Positions 17,122 through 26,292 of a DNA stretch of 64,000 nucleotides are shown here, one piece after another. Below the pieces are notes generated by a model. That model saw nothing but the letters and a program-made list of their open reading frames with translations. It did not search any database and was not told where the DNA came from. The position numbers and the translations under genes were made by a program. Origin of the DNA: Burkholderia cepacia (GTDB lineage Bacteria; Pseudomonadota; Gammaproteobacteria; Burkholderiales; Burkholderiaceae); the NCBI RefSeq assembly GCF_001039005.1, contig NZ_LDWR01000031.1, forward strand, positions 1 to 64,000, read 5' to 3'. Position 1 is the stretch's first letter. Every line of letters begins with the position of its first letter.

Positions 17122-17781
17122 TCAAGGTCGCTTTCCGTAGATGAGGCAATGGGCCGTCTCCATGAACATCGCATCGAGCCGCTGCGTAAATCGCGCTGAC
17201 CCGGATTGCATCGTCAGGCCGTCGGCGGTCGCAATCAACAGCGTGGCAACGTGCAGGCCGTCGGCCGCGTCGAACGCCGGATTGACGGCGCGCAACAGCG
17301 CCGCGATCTCGCGCGTCAGTGTGTCGTACCATCCGTCGAACAGCTTGAGACACTCTGGATCGATGGCGGCGAACGACAGGAAATGCCTGAACAGCGCGCC
17401 GTATTGCGCATCCTTCGCATCGCTCAGCGAGCGTGCCAGCACGCGTTCGAGCACGTCGTCCGGCGATGCATCGCTATCGAGCACGCGTTTCAGCTCGACC
17501 AGGTACGCATCGATGACCGGTTCGATCACGGCCCGCAGCACGGCCAGACGGGTCGGGAAGTAGTACTGCAAATTGCTCACGCTGATTCCGGCACCGGCGG
17601 CGACTGCGCGTTGCGAGAAGGTCAGCGGGCCACCTTTCAGCAGGAGTTCCCGCGCGACGCGAACGATCGTGTTACGCGTACGCAGGCCCTGGGCCCGCAA
17701 GCCGTCGAGATCGCTGCCTGACGAAGCGGCACGCGTCGGGCGCCGCCTTCTGCCACCGTGGTGTGCTTTGGGTTCGGTCAT
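17122..17781 (-). CDS. TetR-family regulator (paralogue of 32745-33416)
   Basis: A 219-residue TetR-type repressor. The DNA-binding domain is residues about 30-80, with the recognition helix in FSQRAVAAGAGISVSNLQYYFPTRLAVLRAV. The rest is a helical ligand domain. It is closely similar, along its whole length, to the TetR gene at 32745-33416: both share GLRAQG(L/V)RTR, ISVSNLQYYFPTR and a xIDPEC motif. A PuuB-like oxidase gene ends 35 bp upstream of this start in the same direction, so the regulator may be the last gene of that unit. Both paralogues border the amine/hydrophobic-compound gene block, and one or both could bind the shared promoter signature. Confidence 0.88.
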   Translation of the reverse strand: MTEPKAHHGGRRRRPTRAASSGSDLDGLRAQGLRTRNTIVRVARELLLKGGPLTFSQRAVAAGAGISVSNLQYYFPTRLAVLRAVIEPVIDAYLVELKRVLDSDASPDDVLERVLARSLSDAKDAQYGALFRHFLSFAAIDPECLKLFDGWYDTLTREIAALLRAVNPAFDAADGLHVATLLIATADGLTMQSGSARFTQRLDAMFMETAHCLIYGKRP

Positions 17782-17815
17782 CGTGTTCGGTCCGTCGTGA
17801 CGATGTCGCGCGACG

Positions 17816-19213
17816 CTATCCGCGATCCGCGTGGCGATTCACGCGCTCGTCGAGCAAGTTCGCGACGCCCAGCACTGCCTTGATCGAGCACCAGCGCAGC
17901 GGCTCCGGCGGTAGCGCGGGCGTGCGGTGCGTGAGCGTCGTGAGCAGTGGCGACTCCGCACCGCTGATCCGGTCGGCCAGCACCTGCCCGATCAGCGACT
18001 GCGTGCCGACGCCGTGCCCCGAGCATCCAGCCGTGTAGAACACGTTGCCGTGCGTGCCGGTCGCGCCGACCACCGGCAGTGCATCGCTGGCAATCGAGAT
18101 ATAGCCGCTCCAGCACGCACGCACCGGCTGGTTGCCCAGTTGCGGAAAACGCGCGTGCAACGTCGCGAGCAGTGCGCGATAGGCCGCTTCATCCGCTACG
18201 TTCGGCGTACGCGATCCATAAACGTAATCCAGCCGCTTGGTTGTCACCAACAGCGTATTCCGCGCAGTGAGCCGGTGGCTCTCCATCGTCAGGTGCGGCG
18301 TGACGATTCCCTCGCGATTTGGCCAGCCCAGTGCCGCCAGTTGCGCATCGGACAACGGCTCGGTTTCGAGTGCGGACACGCGCAGCGGCATCACCTTGTT
18401 GCCAAGCAAGCCGAGTTGCGGCGTATACGCATTGGTCGCGAGCACCATGACAGGTGCGCTTGCGCTGCCGCGCGCCGTCCGGACTCGCACGGTCTCGCCC
18501 GCGTCGAAGTCGAGCAGCGCGGTGTTCTCGTAAAGCCTCACACCCGCCGCGAGCGCCGCGCGCCGCAAGCCCGTCACGTACTTGCCGGGGTCGAGCGTGC
18601 CGCCGCCGGGGATGTGGCAGCCGAACAGGAACGCGGGTGGAATCCCGCGTGCGCGCATCGCCGTACCATCGAGATACTGAGCGGGCGAACCAAGCGCGAT
18701 GCCGGCCTCCATGTTCTCGCGCAAGCGCTTCTCCTGCGACGGATGCACGCCGGCGCGGACGATGCCCGACGCGCGGTAGTCACAGTCGATCCCGTATTCG
18801 ACGAGCTTGCGTTCGACGTAGACCACGCCCTCGTCATAGAATCCGACGATTCGTTTCGCCTGCTCGTGCCCCACGCGTTTCACGAACAGCTCGTATTCAA
18901 GCCCCTGCCCGCCCGCGAGATAGCCGGCATTGCGCCCGCTCGCGCCGAAGCCCGCGAACTCGCGCTCGATCACGACGACGCTGGCGCCGCGCGCGGTCAG
19001 CTCCAGCGCAGTGGACAGGCCAGCGAAGCCGGCGCCCACGACGACCACGTCCGCGCGAACATCGCCTTCCAGCTGAGGCTGGATGTTGTCCGGCCGCTCG
19101 ATCCACCCGCCGATGGGCCGGTACATTTGCAACGCACGATCTGCGCGCGATGCATCGAACCGCATGGCATTGCCGGTCGATTCATCCCGAATCCTGTACT
19201 GCGAATCGCTCAT
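17816..19213 (-). CDS. FAD-dependent amine/amino-acid oxidase (PuuB/DAO family)
   Basis: A 465-residue D-amino-acid-oxidase-fold enzyme, most like gamma-glutamylputrescine oxidase PuuB and related enzymes that oxidise secondary amines. The FAD motif VVVGAGFAGLSTALEL is followed by the family's FGASGRNAGYLAGGQG and the C-terminal WSGYISIASDALPVVG and GCSGHGVGTQ. The start at 19213 is preferred because GGAGG lies 8 bases upstream; in-frame ATG and GTG lie further up. The C-terminus extends about 40 residues past the usual core. With the two flavin amine oxidases at 29.8 and 34.5 kb and the RidA protein it points to amine or imine chemistry in this block. Confidence 0.85.
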   Translation of the reverse strand: MSDSQYRIRDESTGNAMRFDASRADRALQMYRPIGGWIERPDNIQPQLEGDVRADVVVVGAGFAGLSTALELTARGASVVVIEREFAGFGASGRNAGYLAGGQGLEYELFVKRVGHEQAKRIVGFYDEGVVYVERKLVEYGIDCDYRASGIVRAGVHPSQEKRLRENMEAGIALGSPAQYLDGTAMRARGIPPAFLFGCHIPGGGTLDPGKYVTGLRRAALAAGVRLYENTALLDFDAGETVRVRTARGSASAPVMVLATNAYTPQLGLLGNKVMPLRVSALETEPLSDAQLAALGWPNREGIVTPHLTMESHRLTARNTLLVTTKRLDYVYGSRTPNVADEAAYRALLATLHARFPQLGNQPVRACWSGYISIASDALPVVGATGTHGNVFYTAGCSGHGVGTQSLIGQVLADRISGAESPLLTTLTHRTPALPPEPLRWCSIKAVLGVANLLDERVNRHADRG

Positions 19214-19252
19214 GTTTGCCTCCATCACTCAGTTTTGCCAATAAAAATTCCG

Positions 19253-19268
19253 TGCAACTCGAGTTGCA
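19253..19268. promoter_or_regulatory. Perfect 16-bp palindrome upstream of the PuuB-like gene
   Basis: TGCAACTCGAGTTGCA lies between the stop of the Ycf48-like gene (19270) and the oxidase start (19213). On the minus strand it is followed a few bases on by GGAATTTTTATT, so it could form a weak intrinsic terminator for the upstream genes. It could also be an operator for the oxidase. Confidence 0.5.
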
Positions 19269-19269
19269 A

Positions 19270-20238
19270 TCAAGGCGAAGTCAACACGCCGTCCTGCGAG
19301 AACAGCATTGGCGTGCCGCCCTTGCCGGGCAGCGCGGCAGTCAGCGTCGCACGATCCGGTCGCTGCGCGACCTCGACCGTTGCGGCCCCGGCCCGCTGCT
19401 TCAACACCAGGCCATCGAGCCCGACGCCGACCAGGCCGTCGCCTGCCGCCATCAGATCGGTGATCGAACTCCGCGTGCGACTGTCGACGGCCGTCCAGCT
19501 CGCGCCGCCGTCGCTGCTCTGGTACAGGCTGCCGAGCAGCCCACCGACCACGATCCGGCCATCGGGCATCGCGACGCCCGACCACAACGTGCCCTTGCCG
19601 CCGGTCGGCAGATAGGTCCAGTTCGTGCCCCCATCGGCCGACTTGAGCACCATCCCCTGTTCCGACGCGACGTAAAGCGCGTGTGCGGCGTCGGCAAACA
19701 CGTGATAGAGATTGCGGTCGGCCTTGCCGCCGCCGGGTGGTTTCGGCAGCGTCGTACGCGCCCACGTCTTGCCGCCGTCATGGGTCTGCAGCATCAGCGA
19801 CCACAGGCCGACCGCAATGCCGTCCTGCGCATTCGTGAACAGCACCGAGAACAGCGGCTGGTCGACCGACGTATCGAGCCGCTGCGTGACCCACGTATCG
19901 CCGCCGTCGTCGGTCGCGAGAATCACGCCCCACTGGCCGACGGCCCAGCCGTGCTTCGCATCCGCGAACGACACGGCCGACAACGTCGCCGACACCGGCA
20001 CGCGTCGTGCCTGACGCCAGGTCTTGCCGTCGTCATCGGACAGCAGCACGATGCCGTGCTCGCCGACCGCGACGACCCGCGACCCGGCACGCGTCGCGTC
20101 CATCAGCATCATGTGTGTCGGGGCGGCCCACGTGTGCGCGGGCTTCGCGGCCCAGGCCGCTACTGTTCCGTCCTGCGGTTGCGCGAAGACCGTCGCGGCG
20201 GCGCAGAGCGCGGTACAGCCAACCAGCATCTTGATCAT
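19270..20238 (-). CDS. Ycf48-like secreted beta-propeller protein
   Basis: A 322-residue protein with a signal peptide (MIKMLVGCTALCAAATVFA) and repeated Asp-box/BNR motifs: SDDDGKTWRQ, TDDGGDTWVTQ, THDGGKTWART, SADGGTNWTYL, SSDGGASWTAV. This is the WD40/BNR propeller fold named after photosystem II assembly factor Ycf48. In proteobacteria such genes often travel with MMPL-type transporters and DUF1302/DUF1329 proteins, as here, and are thought to act as periplasmic assembly or transport accessories; the role is unproven. Its 5' end shares about 60 bp with the start of the 94-residue gene upstream. Confidence 0.82.
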   Translation of the reverse strand: MIKMLVGCTALCAAATVFAQPQDGTVAAWAAKPAHTWAAPTHMMLMDATRAGSRVVAVGEHGIVLLSDDDGKTWRQARRVPVSATLSAVSFADAKHGWAVGQWGVILATDDGGDTWVTQRLDTSVDQPLFSVLFTNAQDGIAVGLWSLMLQTHDGGKTWARTTLPKPPGGGKADRNLYHVFADAAHALYVASEQGMVLKSADGGTNWTYLPTGGKGTLWSGVAMPDGRIVVGGLLGSLYQSSDGGASWTAVDSRTRSSITDLMAAGDGLVGVGLDGLVLKQRAGAATVEVAQRPDRATLTAALPGKGGTPMLFSQDGVLTSP

Positions 20239-20280
20239 GGTGAATCTCTGTAGTGTGTGCGGGCATCAGTGGTTGAACAG
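20190..20280 (-). repeat. Diverged direct repeat, copy 1 (partner at 20503-20594)
   Basis: On the plus strand, GAATCTC...GTGT...TCAGTGG(T/C)TGAACA is present in both copies. Each copy covers a gene's C-terminus codons, the gap, the ribosome-binding site and the next gene's signal-peptide start. The spacing between copies is about 312 bp, and the 94-residue gene is what lies between. Confidence 0.55.
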
Positions 20281-20550
20281 CGACGACCAGCCGGCATTCG
20301 CTTCGTGAAGCACAACGACCGGCGGCTGGTCGGCACCCGGTGCGACCGCTGCCTGTCGCTCGGCCTTGCCGTCGTTCGACGACGTCGCGACGCCCGTTTC
20401 CCCGGCTGCGGCATGGCGCACACCGGTGCGTGCCGTGTCGGTCGCGAACGCACGAGCCGGCGCGGTCGGGCTTGCGACGGTTTCATGAAATCGCGGGATG
20501 GCAACCGCGACGATGCAAAGTGCGGCGCAAGCAGCCAGGGTCTTGACCAT
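20266..20550 (-). CDS. Small secreted protein, possibly arisen by local duplication
   Basis: A 94-residue protein of unknown function. It has a clear signal peptide (MVKTLAACAALCIVAVAIP) and an Ala/Thr-rich, probably disordered middle, ending VVVLHEANAGWSSLFNH. The ATG at 20550 has GGAG 11 bases upstream. The first 19 or so codons, plus the ribosome-binding region, resemble the start of the Ycf48-like gene. The last codons and stop resemble the end of the transporter gene (LFSH versus LFNH). It fills the space between those two genes with gaps of 31 and 27 bp. I do not recognise a family. Confidence 0.6.
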   Translation of the reverse strand: MVKTLAACAALCIVAVAIPRFHETVASPTAPARAFATDTARTGVRHAAAGETGVATSSNDGKAERQAAVAPGADQPPVVVLHEANAGWSSLFNH

Positions 20551-20594
20551 GCGGGAATCTCCGTCAGCGTGTTCGCAAGCTTCAGTGGCTGAAC
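20503..20594 (-). repeat. Diverged direct repeat, copy 2 (partner at 20190-20280)
   Basis: Covers the transporter's last codons, the 31-bp gap and the first codons of the small secreted protein. It aligns by eye with 20190-20280 with small gaps. Confidence 0.55.
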
Positions 20595-22942
20595 AAACCC
20601 GGCGCGCGGGCCGGTTTGCGGCGGGGGAACCAGCGTTCGAGCAGCGACGCGAGCGCGGGCAAAGCGGTCATCGCCATCACGAGGTTCACGATGAACATGA
20701 ATGCGAGCAGCTTGCCCATGTCGGCCTGGAACTTGAGCGCGGAGAAGCTCCACGTCGCCACGCCGATCGCGAGCGTGATCGCCGTGAAGATCGTCGCGAC
20801 TCCGACTTCGAGCATCGCGTGCTGCACCGCCTTCACGATCGTCTGCCCGCTCGCGAGATGCACCTGCAGCCGGTTGTAGATGTAGAACGCGTAATCGACG
20901 CCGATCCCCACGGCCAGCACCATCACCGGCAACGTTGCAACCGTCAGCCCGATCTGCAGTTCCTTCATGAACCAGTAGCCGATGAAGGTCGCGACCGACA
21001 GCGGTGCACAGCAGGCGATCATCGCGCGCCAGTCGCGATAAGCGAGGAACACGAGGATCAGGATCGCGCCGTACACGTACAGCATCATCGGCAGCTCGCT
21101 GCCCGCGACTTCCTCGTTGGTCGCCGCCAGCACGCCCGCGTTGCCGGCCGCGAGCCGCACGGCGATGCCCGGGAACGGATGCGACGCACGATACTGCTTC
21201 ACGTCGTCGAGGATGCGGTTGATCGTCGTCGCCTTGTGGTCGGTCAGGAACAGGTGCACGGCCGACATCGTGCAGTCGGCCTTCATGAAACCCTTCACGC
21301 GCCCGACGTCGACCGATACCGCCCCATAGTTCTCCGGGTCGATCGGCACCACGTTCATCTTCGGATAGTCTTCGTTGTAGCCTTGGTTGTACGCGCGCAG
21401 CATGCCCGAGTACGACTGCACGGACACCACGCCCGGCTCGGTGCGCATGGCCGCCTCGAAATCGTCTTCGTACAGCCCGACCGCCGGGTTGTCGCAGCCC
21501 TTGCCGGCCGACTCGATCGCAACCGTCAGCCAGTCGAGGCCCATATCGTAGTTGCCGGCGATGGCCGTCGCGTCGCGATTGAACCGTGCGTCCGCGCGCA
21601 ATTCCGGCGCGCCCGGCTGCAGCGTGCCGATCACGCGATCGCGGCTTTGCCACGCGGCCATCGCGAACACGACCAGCGTCAGTGCGACTGTCGCCCCCGC
21701 ATACTTCGGCTGCGCGACGCGCGCCAGCGGGCGCAGCCATGCCGAGCGCCGCTCGCCGCGCTTGAGCGCGCTGTCCGCGTAGCGCTTCGTGAAGTTGAAG
21801 CAGGACGCGGCCACCGGCAGCAGGATCAGGTTCGTCACGATCTTGTATGCCACGCCGAGCGACGCGGTGATCGCCAGTTCACGCACCATCGGGATCGGGA
21901 TCAGCAGCAGCGTGATGAACGACACGAACGCGGTGATCAGCGCCAGCACGCCCGGAATCAGCAACCCGCTGAAGCTGCGGCGCGCCGCCTCGTACGAACT
22001 GTGCCCGTGCGAAATCTCGCGCACGATGAAGTTCACCTGCTGCACACCGTGCGAAACACCGATCGCGAACACCAGGAACGGCACCAGCACCGCGAGCGGG
22101 TCGAGGCCGAAACCCAGCAGCTTCAGCGTGCCGAACTGCCAGACCAGCGACGTCAGCGAGCACGCGATCAGCAGCACCGTGAAGCGCAGCGAATGGCAAT
22201 ACCAGTACACCGCAAGAGCGGTCAGCAGCAGCGCGATCGCGCAGAAGCCGAGTACGCCCTTCGCGCCGTCCGCGATGTCGCCGATCTGCTTCGCGAAGCC
22301 GATGATCTGGACTTCGTAGCCCGCATCCTCGAACGGCTGGCGGATCTTCTGTTCCAGCAAATGATTGAAGGCGACGTAGTCGAGCACCTTGCCCGCACTG
22401 TCGCGTTCGTTCAGTTCGGCCGTGATCATCGCGCTATCTTCGCCGTGCGACACGAGCGTGCCGACATAGCCACCCAGCGTCGTCGCTCGACGGATCTTCT
22501 CGACGATCTCCGGCGTCAGCTGATCCGGCGTGATCGTGCCGGAAATGATCGGCTCCGCCCGAAACCCTTCATCGGTAATTTCATTGACGAACGCGTTCGA
22601 CGTCCACAGCGAGCGCACGCCGATCCGGTCGACGTTCGGCAGGTAGGTCACTGCCTGCGTGACCTTGTACAGCCGCGTCAGGCCGTCTGGCGTCCAGATC
22701 GAGCCGCGCTTGGCGCGCACGACGACAGTGATCCGGTTCGCGCCGAGCAGGTCGTTCCGGTACTGCTGGAACGTGCGGATGTACTCGTGCCCGATCGGCA
22801 TCTGCTTCTCGAAGCCGGCGTCCATGCGCAGTTGCATCGCGAACACGGCCATCACGACGGTGAACAGGCCGATCGCCGAGAGCACGATCGCGCGATGACC
22901 GAAAAAAAGCCTTTCAAGGCGGCTGACCAGACGATTAAGCAC
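20582..22942 (-). CDS. MMPL/RND-superfamily transporter
   Basis: A 786-residue inner-membrane protein of the hydrophobe/amphiphile exporter-like RND superfamily (MMPL, sterol-sensing-like helices). It has a helix at residues 15-40 followed by a large periplasmic loop, a five-helix bundle around residues 225-400, then a second loop and bundle. The bundle motifs are AIGVSHGVQQVNFI and GIGVDYAFYIYNRLQ. It is shorter than drug-efflux RND pumps and lacks a linked adaptor. Start is GTG at 22942. It follows the DUF1302 gene with a 63-bp gap. In other bacteria this transporter with DUF1302, DUF1329 and Ycf48-like partners accompanies steroid, terpenoid or alkane use, so lipid-like substrate transfer is the best guess. 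Confidence 0.85.
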   Translation of the reverse strand: MLNRLVSRLERLFFGHRAIVLSAIGLFTVVMAVFAMQLRMDAGFEKQMPIGHEYIRTFQQYRNDLLGANRITVVVRAKRGSIWTPDGLTRLYKVTQAVTYLPNVDRIGVRSLWTSNAFVNEITDEGFRAEPIISGTITPDQLTPEIVEKIRRATTLGGYVGTLVSHGEDSAMITAELNERDSAGKVLDYVAFNHLLEQKIRQPFEDAGYEVQIIGFAKQIGDIADGAKGVLGFCAIALLLTALAVYWYCHSLRFTVLLIACSLTSLVWQFGTLKLLGFGLDPLAVLVPFLVFAIGVSHGVQQVNFIVREISHGHSSYEAARRSFSGLLIPGVLALITAFVSFITLLLIPIPMVRELAITASLGVAYKIVTNLILLPVAASCFNFTKRYADSALKRGERRSAWLRPLARVAQPKYAGATVALTLVVFAMAAWQSRDRVIGTLQPGAPELRADARFNRDATAIAGNYDMGLDWLTVAIESAGKGCDNPAVGLYEDDFEAAMRTEPGVVSVQSYSGMLRAYNQGYNEDYPKMNVVPIDPENYGAVSVDVGRVKGFMKADCTMSAVHLFLTDHKATTINRILDDVKQYRASHPFPGIAVRLAAGNAGVLAATNEEVAGSELPMMLYVYGAILILVFLAYRDWRAMIACCAPLSVATFIGYWFMKELQIGLTVATLPVMVLAVGIGVDYAFYIYNRLQVHLASGQTIVKAVQHAMLEVGVATIFTAITLAIGVATWSFSALKFQADMGKLLAFMFIVNLVMAMTALPALASLLERWFPRRKPARAPGLFSH

Positions 22943-23005
22943 TGCATGACCCCTTCATGTTTTCCGGCGCTGCCCGACACGCGCGCTCGCTTCCGCTTGC
23001 ACCCG

Positions 23006-24847
23006 TCAGAAGTTCCGGGTAGCAAACACACCGACGAAATTGCGGTCCGAATACGGGTTCCCCACCGACTGATGGCCGCCGAAGAACGCCGCGAAGTTGA
23101 TGCCCGCCTGCCACGTCGGCGGATTCTGGTTGAACAGCACGTAGACGTTCACCGACTTCGCGCCCTGCATGTAGTTCGCGGTGAAGGTCGGCGTGTACCC
23201 GTAGAGGCCGGTGCTGAACGTCACGCCCGGTGTTACTTGCCAGCCCGGAATCAGCGAGCCGTCGTACGTCCAGTTGAAGTCGATCGTCGCGCCCACCGAA
23301 CTCGACGTGCCCTGCCCTTGCGCGATCGGATAGCCGAGCCCCGAGTTGTTGTTCAACCACGGGAAATAGCCGGTGGCCGGCACCTGCGTGACCGGCTGCC
23401 CGCCCACCGTGCGCGTCACGTCCGAACCGAGGCCCGGGTAGTAGATCCACGTGAGTTCCCAGGTCAACGCGGCGGAATCCGCCGCGATCAGCTTCAGGAA
23501 CGGGTACTCACTGCGCGTCAGAGCCAGCAGCCCGTTCACATCCAGCTGGAACTTCTTCTTGTCGGCCCACTGCTGGCAGTCGACACCTTGGACGCCGTTC
23601 GTAATCAGGTCGGTCGGGCCGCCCGCGCCGTAACAGCTCGACAGCGCGACCGCATCGCGCGGCCGATACGACAGCTCGGTGCCGATCGCCCACGGGCCGA
23701 CCCCGAAGTTCGCGCTCGCGCCGAACAGTTGCCGGTTCTGCAAATACGACCACTGGGCTGTACCGTTGGCCAGCGTCGACAGCACCGGCGACTTGTCCGT
23801 GTAGTTCAGGTAGTAGAACGCGAAGTTCGCATCGAACGAGCGCGGCGCGTAATTGAACTTCACGCCGAACTGCGGCCGGTATTTCGCGGGCAGCTGCGTC
23901 GAAACCGGAATACCGATGTCGTTGAACGGCGGCCCGGCGAACGCACCGTTCACCAGCCCGTTCTTGATCGCGGTCAGCGTGTCCTGGTTGCCCGCCGCGG
24001 CCCCGCCGCCGATCGCATTGGCGATCGTGCCCACTCCCGGGCCGGCCAAGTTCGGGTTGTTCGCGTTGATCGTGAATGGTTCGGCGCCGCGGCCGATGAC
24101 GTTCGCCAGCGACCAGTACGACCCGACCGGCGGGATGCGGTTGCCGTTCCACTGGAACTGGTAATACGCTTCGGTGCTGAAGCCGTGGGAAAGATCGGCG
24201 GCGAGGCTCAGCATCGGCGCCGGCAGCAGCGCCTGCTTGAGCTGCGAACCCGGGATCAGCAGCTTCTGCACATCGATCGAATTGGTCGCGTTGATGCCGC
24301 TCTGCGCGTAGATGCTCTCGCCCCAGTTAATCACCTGGTTGCCGAACCGGACGTGCGCGTTGCGCCCGCCGATCGTGAAATCCTTCTGCGCCCACAGATC
24401 GAGTAGCTGCGTGTTGTACACCACCTGCGCGGCAGCCGTGCTCGACAGCGGCGTTCTGGCCGTTCTCCCGGCGAAGAAGTCGTACATGCCCGTGCCGCGC
24501 ACCATGAACTTGAGCCCTTCGCTCGGCATCTTCAGCAGCAGCTCGCTGGTCGCGCTCACGTAAGTGCTGAACGGCTGCCCCTTGCGGTAGTTCAGATCGC
24601 CGTTGTCGCCGTAACCCCACTGGTTCGTATTGGCGGCCGCACCACATCCGTATGCGTTCGGATCGCCGGTCAGCGAGCAGCTCGGACTCTTGGTCCGGAT
24701 CCCGCCGCCCGCCGTGAGATTGCTCACCCACGACCCCTGGACGACTCCGTCCCCGAGCGTGAACTCGTACCCGTACGCAGTCGACGTTGCCGCGCCCAGC
24801 ATTGCAATCGACACCGTAGTACTCTTGACGATATTGCTTGCTTTCAT
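23006..24847 (-). CDS. DUF1302 outer-membrane protein
   Basis: A protein of about 613 residues with a signal peptide (KSTTVSIAMLGAATSTAYG) and a beta-rich body. The many aromatic alternating strands and terminal Phe (FVGVFATRNF) fit an outer-membrane barrel. It belongs to the DUF1302 group, typically coupled to DUF1329 proteins in gene sets for hydrophobic compounds. It would be the outer-membrane part of the import/export set completed by the transporter, DUF1329 and Ycf48-like proteins. The start at 24847 opens the signal peptide; an in-frame GTG at 24859 has GGAGAT close by and cannot be excluded. Confidence 0.83.
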   Translation of the reverse strand: MKASNIVKSTTVSIAMLGAATSTAYGYEFTLGDGVVQGSWVSNLTAGGGIRTKSPSCSLTGDPNAYGCGAAANTNQWGYGDNGDLNYRKGQPFSTYVSATSELLLKMPSEGLKFMVRGTGMYDFFAGRTARTPLSSTAAAQVVYNTQLLDLWAQKDFTIGGRNAHVRFGNQVINWGESIYAQSGINATNSIDVQKLLIPGSQLKQALLPAPMLSLAADLSHGFSTEAYYQFQWNGNRIPPVGSYWSLANVIGRGAEPFTINANNPNLAGPGVGTIANAIGGGAAAGNQDTLTAIKNGLVNGAFAGPPFNDIGIPVSTQLPAKYRPQFGVKFNYAPRSFDANFAFYYLNYTDKSPVLSTLANGTAQWSYLQNRQLFGASANFGVGPWAIGTELSYRPRDAVALSSCYGAGGPTDLITNGVQGVDCQQWADKKKFQLDVNGLLALTRSEYPFLKLIAADSAALTWELTWIYYPGLGSDVTRTVGGQPVTQVPATGYFPWLNNNSGLGYPIAQGQGTSSSVGATIDFNWTYDGSLIPGWQVTPGVTFSTGLYGYTPTFTANYMQGAKSVNVYVLFNQNPPTWQAGINFAAFFGGHQSVGNPYSDRNFVGVFATRNF

Positions 24848-24930
24848 CGCACCACCCACCCATCTCCAGACCGGATGCCGACGGCGCGAGCGCGCACGTC
24901 GGGCCTGTTTTGTTTTTTTTATTACCGCAA

Positions 24931-26292
24931 TCAGCGTTCGCTGACCGATCTCAGCGATTCCGCCGAGTAGAAATCGGACTTGAAGCGCGGATCGTTGATC
25001 TCCTGATACCAGCGGATATCCTTGCTCTGGCCGATCGTCGACGAATCGAATACGTAACGCCCGTTCAGCACGTCGTACTGCGCCATCGGCTCGTTGTCAC
25101 AGGCACCGCCCAGCTCCCATACCGGAATCGGGTAGCTCTCGCGCACCTTCCACAGCTTGCCCTGCGCGTCGTAGTCCTCGCCGACGAGCGCGAGCCAGCT
25201 GTCCTCGTCGAGGTAGAACACCTTCTTCGACGCGACGTGGCGCGCGCTCGGCTTGACCGTCGCCTCGACGACCCATACGCGATGCATCTCGTAGCGGCGG
25301 TTCGCCGATGCGATGCCGTCCGGGGTCGCGACGTCGTGCAGCTTGCTCTTGAACTTGTACATGCCGAATGCGTTGTACGGAACGAGCAAGTCTCGCTTGC
25401 CGACGAGCTTCCAGTTGAACCGGTCGATCGAGCCGTTGAACATGTTGGCTTCGTCGATCAGGTACTGGTTCTCGAAGCCGATCAGCGGCGCGTCATGCGT
25501 ATAGGCCGGCATGCGTCTCACGCGGCGCTGGCCCGGAAAGTAGTAGTAGGTTTCCGAGTCCTTGTTGAAATACTGGCGCTGCACGAATGCCTGCCCGGCC
25601 AGCGCGGCCGGCGAAGTGGCCGAGAAATAGGCGGCCAGGCTGAGCTGGTCGACATCCTTCGGCCCGCTCTTGCCCGATTTGCCCGACGGGAAATAGAAGA
25701 CCTGCGGGCCGATCCCGTCGATCCATTCGCCGCCGCCCGGACGCGGAGAGATGGACGTGACGACCAGCGGCCATTCGATACCGATACCCCGATACCGGTT
25801 CTCGTAGTTCAGGATCGCTTCGGCGCCGTTTTTCGGCTGGGGGAACAGCACGCCGGGCAAGACGCCCGCTTCGAGCGTTTCTCCATCCGACGCGAGCTTC
25901 GCGGCCGTGAGGTTGGCCTTCGTGTTCTGCTCGGCAAATTCCGGCATCTGGCACTCGCGGTGCGACGGATAGACATCCATCCGGTAACCCTTGCGCTGCT
26001 TGATCAATGCGATCTGGCCGGGCGACAGATTGCTCGCGTACTTGTCGACGTTCGCGGCATCGATCGAATAAAGCGGCTTCTCGCTCCGGTGTTTCCAGAA
26101 ATCGCCTCGCGTCTTGCCGTATTCCCAGCCCGACTGCGGCTCCTGCTTGCCGGCGAAGGCCGGAATGGAGCCGTCCTTGCTCGCGCCGCGTTCGGCTCCT
26201 GCGGGGGTGAGGTCGTCAGCCACGGCGCTGCTGGCCATCACCAACAATGCAGCCGCGATTGCGGACACGGTTCCGATCGTGTGCTTCTTCAT
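24931..26292 (-). CDS. DUF1329 periplasmic/outer-membrane-associated protein
   Basis: A 453-residue protein with a signal peptide (HTIGTVSAIAAALLVMASSAVA) and the DUF1329 family hallmarks. These are LTPAGAERGASKDGSIPAF at the mature start and a C-terminal region with DARYVFDSSTIGQS-like sequence and GGACDNEP. Structural relatives are LolA/LolB-like lipoprotein carriers, so binding of a lipophilic ligand is plausible. The second of two adjacent ATGs (26292) is preferred because GGAG lies 6 bases upstream. It heads the minus-strand run DUF1329-DUF1302-transporter-small protein-Ycf48. The 271 bp upstream to the RidA stop are AT-rich in the middle and probably hold its promoter. Confidence 0.85.
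   Translation of the reverse strand: MKKHTIGTVSAIAAALLVMASSAVADDLTPAGAERGASKDGSIPAFAGKQEPQSGWEYGKTRGDFWKHRSEKPLYSIDAANVDKYASNLSPGQIALIKQRKGYRMDVYPSHRECQMPEFAEQNTKANLTAAKLASDGETLEAGVLPGVLFPQPKNGAEAILNYENRYRGIGIEWPLVVTSISPRPGGGEWIDGIGPQVFYFPSGKSGKSGPKDVDQLSLAAYFSATSPAALAGQAFVQRQYFNKDSETYYYFPGQRRVRRMPAYTHDAPLIGFENQYLIDEANMFNGSIDRFNWKLVGKRDLLVPYNAFGMYKFKSKLHDVATPDGIASANRRYEMHRVWVVEATVKPSARHVASKKVFYLDEDSWLALVGEDYDAQGKLWKVRESYPIPVWELGGACDNEPMAQYDVLNGRYVFDSSTIGQSKDIRWYQEINDPRFKSDFYSAESLRSVSER

Noticed and set aside
20498..24406. Very long open frame on the plus strand opposite the transporter and DUF1302 genes
   Set aside because: It is antisense to well-supported genes, its translation is Arg/His-rich with no domain, and such frames are expected at this GC content.
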